DNA from: Mycolicibacterium peregrinum
GTDB lineage: Bacteria; Actinomycetota; Actinomycetes; Mycobacteriales; Mycobacteriaceae
Assembly (NCBI RefSeq): GCF_001665625.1
Contig: NZ_LZSY01000091.1
Span: forward strand, 1 to 38,848
Length of the DNA stretch: 38,848 bases
Reading direction: 5' to 3'
The position numbers and the translations under genes are program-made. Position 1 is the stretch's first letter. Every line of letters starts with the position of its first letter. The notes beneath the pieces were generated by a model. The model was not told where the DNA came from, made no database searches, and worked only from the letters and a program-made list of their open reading frames with translations. This document shows positions 32,726 through 38,848 of this stretch, one piece after another.

Positions 32726-34195
32726 GTGTCCGACGCTGTTGTTACTGATGCCGAATTGCTGGCCGGCGCGCTGGTCGCGCTGAACCACCGCGCCGAGGTG
32801 CTGCGCGCGCTCGGCGCGGTGTTCGCTGAGGCGGGTCACGAGCTGTATCTGGTCGGCGGCAGTGTGCGCGATGCGCTGCTGGGCCGGCTGACCGATCACA
32901 GTGATCTCGATTTCACCACCGACGCCCGCCCCGAGCAGATGCTGAAGGTCCTGCGTCCGTGGGCCGACGCGCTGTGGGAGACCGGGATCGAGTTCGGCAC
33001 GATCGGTGTGGGCAAGCGGGTGGGCGGGGTGGAGCACCGGCTCGAGATCACCACGTTCCGGGCCGACAGCTATGACCAGGTGTCGAGAAACCCGACGGTG
33101 GAGTTCGGCGACAACCTCGACGACGACCTGGCGCGCCGCGACTTCACCGTGAACGCCATGGCGGTGCGCATCACGGCCGACGGTCCGGCCGAATTCCGCG
33201 ATCCGCTTGGCGGTTTGGCGGCCATTCAGGCCAAGGTGCTCGACACCCCGTCGGCGCCGGAGGTGTCGTTCGGGGATGATCCGCTGCGGATGCTGCGCGC
33301 GGCCCGGTTCGTGTCGCAGCTCGGGTTCGGGGTGGCGCCGCGGGTGCTGGAGGCGCTGCTGGAGATGGCTCCGCAGCTGGCGCGCATCACCGTCGAGCGG
33401 GTCGCCGCCGAGTTGGACAAGCTGTTGCTCGGCGCGGATCCGGTGGCCGGCGTCGACCTGATGGTGCAGACCGGGTTGGGCGAGGTGGTCCTGCCCGAGG
33501 TCGGCGAGATGCGGATGGCCATCGACGAACACCACCAGCACAAGGATGTGTACTGGCATTCGCTGACGGTGCTGCGGCAGGCGGTAGATCTCGAGGATCA
33601 GGGTCCGGATCTCGTATTACGTTGGGCCGCATTGCTTCACGACATCGGTAAGCCCGCGACCCGCAAGCACGAATCCGACGGGGGAGTGAGCTTTCACCAC
33701 CATGAGGTGGTCGGCGCCAAGATGACCCGCAAGCGGATGCGCGCGCTCAAGTACTCCAAGCAGATGGTCGACGACGTGTCGCAGCTGGTGTACCTGCATC
33801 TGCGGTTCCACGGCTATGCCGACGACAAGGGCACCGGGAAGTGGACCGATTCGGCGGTGCGGCGTTACGTCACCGATGCCGGTCCGCTGCTGAGCCGGCT
33901 GCACAAGCTGGTCCGCGCCGACTGCACCACCAGGAACAAGCGCCGGGCGGCGCGGTTGCAGGCCAACTACGACGATCTGGAGAACCGGATCGACGAGCTG
34001 GCGGCGAAAGAGGATCTGCAGCGGGTCCGGCCGGACCTCGACGGCAACGAGATCATGGAGATCCTCGGCATTCCCGCGGGCCCCCAGGTCGGCGAGGCGT
34101 GGAAGTACCTCAAGGAGCTCCGGCTCGACCATGGACCGCTGTCCCGTGACCAGGCCATCGACGAATTGTTGAAGTGGTGGAACGCCAGGAGCTGA
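32726..34195 (+). CDS. pcnA: CCA tRNA nucleotidyltransferase
   Basis: The enzyme adds or repairs the CCA end of tRNAs, which the tRNA genes in this window do not encode. At 489 residues it has the class II nucleotidyltransferase motif LVGGSVRDALLGRLTDHSDL, with DLDFTT metal-binding aspartates, then RRDFTVNAMA, the ERVAAELDKLLL helix and a C-terminal HD domain (LLHDIGKPATRK, HHHEVVGAKM). GTG 32726 is chosen by comparison with M. tuberculosis PcnA (Rv3907c, about 480 residues); the same frame is open far upstream but there it only shadows mutT4. The ribosome-binding site is weak. Confidence 0.95.
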   Translation: MSDAVVTDAELLAGALVALNHRAEVLRALGAVFAEAGHELYLVGGSVRDALLGRLTDHSDLDFTTDARPEQMLKVLRPWADALWETGIEFGTIGVGKRVGGVEHRLEITTFRADSYDQVSRNPTVEFGDNLDDDLARRDFTVNAMAVRITADGPAEFRDPLGGLAAIQAKVLDTPSAPEVSFGDDPLRMLRAARFVSQLGFGVAPRVLEALLEMAPQLARITVERVAAELDKLLLGADPVAGVDLMVQTGLGEVVLPEVGEMRMAIDEHHQHKDVYWHSLTVLRQAVDLEDQGPDLVLRWAALLHDIGKPATRKHESDGGVSFHHHEVVGAKMTRKRMRALKYSKQMVDDVSQLVYLHLRFHGYADDKGTGKWTDSAVRRYVTDAGPLLSRLHKLVRADCTTRNKRRAARLQANYDDLENRIDELAAKEDLQRVRPDLDGNEIMEILGIPAGPQVGEAWKYLKELRLDHGPLSRDQAIDELLKWWNARS

Positions 34196-34213
34196 TCGTG
34201 CGTCTGATCAGTC

Positions 34214-34741
34214 ATGGACTACTGCCTGGGTGAGCCCGACGGGACCGCGACCATCTTCACCGGCGTGCCGGACATGGATGTGGACGGGGACGGCAGCCCC
34301 GACGGCATCGGACTCGATTTCGACGGGGACGGCCGGCTCGACGACGTGATGGCCGATTTCGACGGGGACGGCGTCGCCGAGCGGATGGTGCTCGACGCCG
34401 ATGACGACGGACAGGCCGAGAGCTATTTCTCCGACGACGGTTCGGGTACCTGGGCGGTGAGTGTGGACCGGTCCGGACAGGTGCGCTGGTTCGGTTTGGA
34501 CGGGGTGGAGCGGGCGATCGGCGGGCAGGAGCGCAGCGACTCGGGAATCGATGGAGTACCGGTGGTCGATTTCGACGGTGACGGGGCTACCGACGACCGG
34601 TTGATCGACGTGGACGGGGACGGCCTGGCCGATCGGGCGTTGGTCGGGAACCTGGCGTACGTCGATACCGACGGTGACGGCCGGTGGGACATGAAGCTGG
34701 CCGACACCGATGGCGACGGCCGCGCCGATTCGGTCTCCTGA
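34214..34741 (+). CDS. DxDGDG calcium-binding-type repeat protein (Rv3906c-like)
   Basis: The 175-residue protein consists largely of eight acidic repeats of the form D-x-D-G-D-G-x-x-D (for example DFDGDGRLDD, DVDGDGLADR, DTDGDGRWDM), four or so on each side of a central SDDGSGTWAVSVDRSGQVRW segment. Such loops resemble calcium-binding EF-hand, dockerin and thrombospondin type 3 repeats. There is no signal peptide or membrane helix, so it may stay in the cytoplasm or use another export route. It starts 18 bases after the pcnA stop; no in-frame start lies upstream and no clear ribosome-binding site is seen. Position matches Rv3906c of M. tuberculosis. Function unknown. Confidence 0.75.
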   Translation: MDYCLGEPDGTATIFTGVPDMDVDGDGSPDGIGLDFDGDGRLDDVMADFDGDGVAERMVLDADDDGQAESYFSDDGSGTWAVSVDRSGQVRWFGLDGVERAIGGQERSDSGIDGVPVVDFDGDGATDDRLIDVDGDGLADRALVGNLAYVDTDGDGRWDMKLADTDGDGRADSVS

Positions 34742-34812
34742 GCGACGACTCTGCGGTGAGGGCCCCGTCTACTCGAACTTCCGCGCCCTGAGCGCAGGAT
34801 CAATTTCGCCGC

Positions 34813-35589
34813 TCAGCCTCGCCCGGCGCCCGGAGGCCCGGCGAAGGCCTGCGCGATCGTCAACCACTTGGCGGCGTCGTCGCCGACGGCTGTCACGTCG
34901 AGTTCGGCCGGGGCCCGTCGCTGGGTGACCAGCATGCAGAACTCTTCGGCAGATCCCGTCACGCGCTGCTGGGCGTCGGCCGGCCCCCACTCCCACAGCG
35001 AGCCGTCGGGCGCGGTCAACTCCACCCGGAACGGCTCGGCGGGTGGGGTCAGCCCGTGCACGGTGAATGCGAAATCCCTTGTGCGGACGCCGATGTGGGC
35101 GATCGAGCGGAGCCGCTCGGTGGCGGGACGATGAACCCCCAGCGCGTCGGCCACATCGAGACCGTGCGCCCAGGTCTCCATCATGCGGGCGGTGGCCATC
35201 GACGTCGCGCTCATCGGCGGGCCGAACCACGGCAGCTTGCGGCCTTCGGCCACGTTGACGAGTTCGGTGTGCAGTCGCGCACGGGTTTCGCGCCAGTCCG
35301 CCAACAGCTGCTCTGGCGGCGTCAGTGCGAGTTCCTCGGCTGCGGCGTCGACGAACCCCGTCGGGTTCTGCATCGCCTCGGCGAGGACGGCGTCGAAGCC
35401 GGACTGGTCGGTGATCGCGATGACCGACACTCGGTCGGTCCACAACAGGTGGGCGATCTGATGGGCAATGGTCCAGCCCTCGGACGGCGTGGCGGTGGCC
35501 CAGCGCTCGGGCGGCAGGTCGGCCACCAGGGCGTCGAGTACATCGCTCTCGGCGGACAGGTCGGCCACGATCGGCCCGGCGCTCACCAT
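34813..35589 (-). CDS. TIGR03084-type metal-binding / maleylpyruvate isomerase-like protein (Rv0036c-like)
   Basis: This 258-residue protein fits the DinB/mycothiol-dependent maleylpyruvate isomerase fold used by Rv0036c. The N-terminal helix bundle carries the likely metal ligands: [14 protein letters not shown] (two His) and [14 protein letters not shown] (His). The C-terminal part (about 180-258) is a separate SCP2-like region with [19 protein letters not shown] and the [11 protein letters not shown] helix. ATG 35589 is chosen ([11 protein letters not shown]); GTG next to it is equally good. It follows the MFS gene by 23 bases on the same strand, suggesting co-transcription. Substrate unknown. 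Confidence 0.85.
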   Translation of the reverse strand: MVSAGPIVADLSAESDVLDALVADLPPERWATATPSEGWTIAHQIAHLLWTDRVSVIAITDQSGFDAVLAEAMQNPTGFVDAAAEELALTPPEQLLADWRETRARLHTELVNVAEGRKLPWFGPPMSATSMATARMMETWAHGLDVADALGVHRPATERLRSIAHIGVRTRDFAFTVHGLTPPAEPFRVELTAPDGSLWEWGPADAQQRVTGSAEEFCMLVTQRRAPAELDVTAVGDDAAKWLTIAQAFAGPPGAGRG

Positions 35590-35612
35590 GGCGGTCAGCC
35601 TAGACCGGGGGA

Positions 35613-36896
35613 TCACACCCGCTTCGGGGATGCCACCGCCGCGTGCAGTCCGAGCCCGATCAGGTAGGCGACGGCCCCGGCGGCCACCAGGGCAGGCGAG
35701 TGCCCGCCGGCCGGGATCAGAGCGGCGGCCGCCGCGATCGCCGCGACGAACGACATCCAGAACAGCGCATCCTGCACGGTGAACACGTGACCGCGTAGAG
35801 CGTCGTCGACGTCGATCTGGATCGCCGAATCCGCACACAACTTCACGAGTTGCCCGGCCGCGCCGAGCAGCAGACCACAAGTCAGCATCACCGGGATGTG
35901 CAGGCCGAGCGCCAAGAGCTGGATGGCCGCGGCGAAGCAGAGCGCGCCATTGGCGGTCGCGTAGCGCCCGAACCGGCCGATCACCGCCGGGGCGGCCACG
36001 GTGGCCAGGAACTGGCCGATACCGCCGGCTGCCAGGAACAGAAACGCGCTACCCAGGCCCAGCCCCGTCATATCGGGGTTATCGGTGTGCCGCACGATCA
36101 CCAGCACCAGCAGGGAATTGATCCCGAAGGCCATCCGATGCGCGGCCAGCCCGGCCAGGGTTCCTGCGACGGGCCGCACGGTCAGCACGGTGCGCAGGCC
36201 ATGCACCCAGCCGGTGGACACCGCGTACGCCACCGAGCCGTGGATTGCGCGCTTGCTCTCGTGCGGCCCCAACACGTGCGGGCCGAAGCGCACCGACAAC
36301 CACAACGCGAGCGCCACCGGGAGCGCCACGATGAACATGACCGCCGAGGCGCCCACGTCGTCGGCGCCGACCACCGTACGCGGCACCAACATGAAGATGG
36401 CACCGAGGAACGCGGCGAGCGCTCCGATCGCGGTGGCCACCGAGTTCATCGTGACGACCCGGTCGGCCGGCACGACATCGGGCAGCGACGCCGACAGACC
36501 TGACGACACGAACCGGGTGAACCCGTTGATGATCAACGCCCCGCACAGGATCGGCAGATCCCCGACACCGAACGCCAGCAGCCCACCCACCAGGAGCACC
36601 AGCAGCAGTCGGCCCAGGTTGGCACCGATCATCACCATCCGCCGGTCCCAGCGGTCCAGCAGTGCCCCGGCGAACGGACCGAGCACCGAGTACGGGAGAT
36701 ACAGGACGGCGAACGCACCGGCGATGGCCCACGGCTCGGCCTCCCGGTCGGGATTGAACAGGAGTCCGCCGGCCAGGCCGGCCTGGAACAGGCCGTCGGC
36801 GAACTGACTGACCGCACGCAACTCGAGCAGGCGGCGGAATTCGGTCATGCCACGCAACGAGTGCCAGAGGGCACGGAGCGCGTGAGCATGAACCAC
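35613..36896 (-). CDS. MFS transporter (Rv0037c-like)
   Basis: This 427-residue major facilitator superfamily protein has about 12 hydrophobic helices. The loop 2-3 motif appears as [20 protein letters not shown], as in the drug/solute antiporter families, and [12 protein letters not shown] follows. The start is uncertain: GTG 36896 keeps the [18 protein letters not shown] segment that is conserved with Rv0037c, whereas ATG 36848 would cut it. Neither has a strong ribosome-binding site. It diverges from yqgE across an 88-base promoter spacer and heads a likely pair with the TIGR03084 gene. The transported compound is unknown. Confidence 0.87.
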   Translation of the reverse strand: MVHAHALRALWHSLRGMTEFRRLLELRAVSQFADGLFQAGLAGGLLFNPDREAEPWAIAGAFAVLYLPYSVLGPFAGALLDRWDRRMVMIGANLGRLLLVLLVGGLLAFGVGDLPILCGALIINGFTRFVSSGLSASLPDVVPADRVVTMNSVATAIGALAAFLGAIFMLVPRTVVGADDVGASAVMFIVALPVALALWLSVRFGPHVLGPHESKRAIHGSVAYAVSTGWVHGLRTVLTVRPVAGTLAGLAAHRMAFGINSLLVLVIVRHTDNPDMTGLGLGSAFLFLAAGGIGQFLATVAAPAVIGRFGRYATANGALCFAAAIQLLALGLHIPVMLTCGLLLGAAGQLVKLCADSAIQIDVDDALRGHVFTVQDALFWMSFVAAIAAAAALIPAGGHSPALVAAGAVAYLIGLGLHAAVASPKRV

Positions 36897-36984
36897 TCGA
36901 TCAACAGTACAAAGCTGCGCCGAAATCCGACCGCGCCCGGGCTTGTTCGCCACGTCTTGGCAATCGCGGTGCCATGATGTAACC

Positions 36985-37590
36985 GTGGCGCAGTCAGAAG
37001 ACCCGGAGGATTTCATCGCGCCTGCGGCGCACCGGGTACGTCCGGGCACGCTGCTGCTGGCCAACACTGATCTGCTGGAGCCGACCTTCCGGCGCAGCGT
37101 CATCTACATCGTCGAGCACAACGCCGGCGGCACCCTGGGCGTCGTGTTGAACCGTCCCAGTGAGACGGCGGTCTACAACGTCCTGCCGCAGTGGGCGAAG
37201 CTCACCACCAAACCCAAGACGATGTTCATCGGCGGCCCGGTCAAGCGGGACTCGGCGCTGTGCCTGGCGACGCTGCGGGTGGGCATGCAGGCCGACGGCG
37301 TTCCGGGACTGCGGCACGTGCAGGGCCGCGTGGTGATGGTCGATCTGGACGCCGATCCGGACACGCTGGCCCCGGTGATCGAGGGTGTGCGGATATTCGC
37401 CGGATATTCGGGCTGGACGATCGGCCAGCTCGACGGCGAGATCGAGCGCGACGATTGGATCGTGCTGTCGGCGCTGCCGTCGGATGTGTTGATCGAGCCG
37501 CGGGTCGATCTGTGGGGCCGGGTGTTGCGTCGTCAGCCGTTGCCGATGTCGTTGTTGGCCACGCATCCGATCGACGTGAGCCGCAACTAG
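36985..37590 (+). CDS. YqgE/AlgH family protein (Rv0038-like)
   Basis: This 201-residue protein matches the UPF0301/YqgE (AlgH) family: [48 protein letters not shown] and [23 protein letters not shown] 36985 gives the N-terminus used by homologues (the frame is open 14 codons earlier). The family has a conserved structure but no settled biochemical role. It converges with the small membrane protein gene 8 bases away. Confidence 0.93.
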   Translation: MAQSEDPEDFIAPAAHRVRPGTLLLANTDLLEPTFRRSVIYIVEHNAGGTLGVVLNRPSETAVYNVLPQWAKLTTKPKTMFIGGPVKRDSALCLATLRVGMQADGVPGLRHVQGRVVMVDLDADPDTLAPVIEGVRIFAGYSGWTIGQLDGEIERDDWIVLSALPSDVLIEPRVDLWGRVLRRQPLPMSLLATHPIDVSRN

Positions 37591-37598
37591 CTTCCGGA

Positions 37599-37949
37599 CT
37601 ACTTACAAGACAGGGTGCAGCTGGCGCACGAGCCGGCGCAGTCCGCTCCCGAGCCGGCGCCCGCCTCCGCCGCCGCGACGGCCTTGGCGCTCTGCCAGCA
37701 GCCGGCGGCGACCGTGGCGATGGCCCCGATGATGCACACCATGACGACCATGAGGCCGGTGTGGGGCGCGGCAGCCAGGGCGGCGGCACCCCCGGCGGCG
37801 AGCATGACCGCGGCGGCCAGTTGGGTTGGGGCCACAGCCCTCAGGACCGAGCGCACGGGATCACCGGTACGGGGCCTGGTCAACAACCACAGCCCGAGCA
37901 CACCGACGATGACGGCGGCGCTCAAACACAGCAGCGCGGCGATCAGCAT
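37599..37949 (-). CDS. Small membrane protein with a Cys-rich tail (Rv0039c-like)
   Basis: This 116-residue protein has three hydrophobic helices (about 2-22, 44-60 and 64-83). The middle segment RSVLRAVAPTQLAAAVMLAA is the part I match to M. tuberculosis Rv0039c. The C-terminal tail after the last helix (about 87-116) is Ala/Gly-rich and ends in C104-x3-C108-x2-C111-x3-C115 followed by Lys, a spacing that could hold a metal ion. ATG 37949 is chosen since the helix begins there; GTG 37958 is also open. No clear ribosome-binding site. Function unknown. Confidence 0.78.
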   Translation of the reverse strand: MLIAALLCLSAAVIVGVLGLWLLTRPRTGDPVRSVLRAVAPTQLAAAVMLAAGGAAALAAAPHTGLMVVMVCIIGAIATVAAGCWQSAKAVAAAEAGAGSGADCAGSCASCTLSCK

Positions 37950-38007
37950 GCGCCACACAATACGAGGCGCCGGTCGGTATTGCGAGGTCGGGGCGGGTTC
38001 TGGTGAC

Positions 38008-38848
38008 TCAGCCCTGCAGGCCCAGGAGCTGGGGCAAACCCGGCTGTGGCGCCGGGGCGGCCGGGGCGGGAGTAGCTGGCGGAGCGGGAGCCGCCGGGGC
38101 CGGCGCGCTGACCTTGAACCCGGACACGATCGCGTCGGCGGCGTCGGCAGCCGCGGAAACACCCTGGTTGGCGGCCGAGGAGTTCACCGACAACGACACC
38201 AGGTAATGGTCGGGGCCCGCGGTGGCCAGGATGTGCCTGCGTGACGTGTTGAGCACCTGGCTGCCGGACAGGTAGCTACCTTCGATAAATGCCGACGGGA
38301 AGCCGTTGAAGTCACCCATGGCCATGTCGGTGGGACGCCAGTTCTGCAGCTGCTGGGTATCGACGAATCCGTGGCTGGCCGCTTCGACCGGGTCGAAATT
38401 GCCGACGAGCTTGTAGACCACCACCTGCGCGTTGGGGGTGTAGAGGTCGGTGCTGGCGCGGTCGGCGATCACCGCGAAGGCGTCGGGAACGTTGGGGTCG
38501 GGCACCTTGGTCCAGCCCGACGGCAGCGGCAGGACGATGCTGAGCGCCTTGAAGTCGTGGCTGACCTGAGGCTCCATCTTCACGCCCTTGCTCTTGAAGA
38601 ATTCGGCAAGGGTGCCAGACGAGGCCGGGGTGATGGTCTGGGCCGGTGGGACAGGCGCTGCGACCGCGGGCGCGGCGTTGGCTGCCGCACCCGGGACGCC
38701 GGGGGCTGCTGCGGCAGCGGGTACTGCGGCCCCGGCGGCCGGGGCCGTGACCCGGGCAAGCTGCGCCGGCACCACCGGCGTGGCGGTACGGGGGTTGAAG
38801 GTGGCCGCCTCGGAATCGGGCACCCAGATGAGCACCGCGTCCACCGCG
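38008..38848 (-). CDS. mtc28: Mtc28-like proline/alanine-rich secreted protein (partial)
   Basis: The gene runs off the right edge, so its N-terminus is missing; at least 278 residues are visible. The globular region matches the LpqN/LpqT-like domain of the 28-kDa antigen Mtc28 (Rv0040c): GWTKVPDPNVPDAFAVIADR, TPNAQVVVYKLVGNFDPVEA, FPSAFIEGSYL and NTSRRHILAT. It is flanked by Ala/Pro-rich stretches (about 40-75 from the edge, and at the C-terminus APAPAAPAPPATP), typical of exported mycobacterial antigens. The GTG at 38844 is in frame but the open frame continues past the edge; a signal peptide would lie there. Confidence 0.88.
   Translation of the reverse strand, partial: AVDAVLIWVPDSEAATFNPRTATPVVPAQLARVTAPAAGAAVPAAAAAPGVPGAAANAAPAVAAPVPPAQTITPASSGTLAEFFKSKGVKMEPQVSHDFKALSIVLPLPSGWTKVPDPNVPDAFAVIADRASTDLYTPNAQVVVYKLVGNFDPVEAASHGFVDTQQLQNWRPTDMAMGDFNGFPSAFIEGSYLSGSQVLNTSRRHILATAGPDHYLVSLSVNSSAANQGVSAAADAADAIVSGFKVSAPAPAAPAPPATPAPAAPAPQPGLPQLLGLQG

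Overview
The window is the replication-origin region of a mycobacterial chromosome. It is GC-rich, and the order rpmH-rnpA-yidD-yidC-jag-rsmG-parA-parB / dnaA-oriC-dnaN-recF-dciA-gyrB-gyrA is diagnostic. So are a MurJ fused to a pseudokinase, sigM with its anti-sigma factor, CwlM, MutT4, and homologues of M. tuberculosis Rv0036c to Rv0040c. A gnd gene between dnaN and recF, and the joining of the pcnA block to the Rv0036c-Rv0040c block, match my recollection of fast growers such as M. smegmatis rather than M. tuberculosis. GyrA has Ser at the quinolone position where M. tuberculosis has Ala.

Layout. Positions 1-1190 look like accessory DNA: the end of a beta-lactamase-fold hydrolase, an unrecognised 189-residue protein and an unusual 71-nt tRNA-Ala(TGC). 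They abut a broken copy of the usual tRNA-Ala(TGC) (1199-1255), a 40-residue DLW-39-like ORF and tRNA-Ile(GAT). From 1539 to 13646, all on the minus strand, comes the dnaA-dnaN-gnd-recF-dciA-gyrB-(ABM monooxygenase)-gyrA-DUF3566 series. oriC lies in the dnaA-dnaN spacer (11490-12122), with an AT-rich stretch and DnaA boxes. From 14159 to 19558, on the plus strand, is the rpmH-to-parB series, with three parS sites inside the rsmG and parA coding regions. From 19781 to 32662 come a GNAT-like protein (+), an SRPBCC protein (-), cwlM, trxA, trxB, the anti-sigma-M gene, sigM, murJ, a DUF6049 membrane protein and mutT4 (all -). From 32726 to the end are pcnA (+), a DxDGDG-repeat protein (+), a TIGR03084-like protein and an MFS transporter (-), yqgE (+), a small Cys-tailed membrane protein (-) and an Mtc28-like secreted protein (-, cut by the window edge).

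How it fits together: DnaA, DnaN, RecF, DciA, gyrase and ParAB/parS initiate and process replication and segregate the origin. RpmH, RnpA, YidD and YidC link translation, tRNA processing and membrane insertion. CwlM, MurJ and the SigM regulon genes belong to cell-wall control. The most unusual points are the disrupted essential-type tRNA-Ala with a foreign-looking tRNA-Ala of the same anticodon next to it, the small monooxygenase gene placed between gyrB and gyrA, the CxxxCxxCxxxC tail on a membrane protein, and tandem repeats at the end of cwlM.
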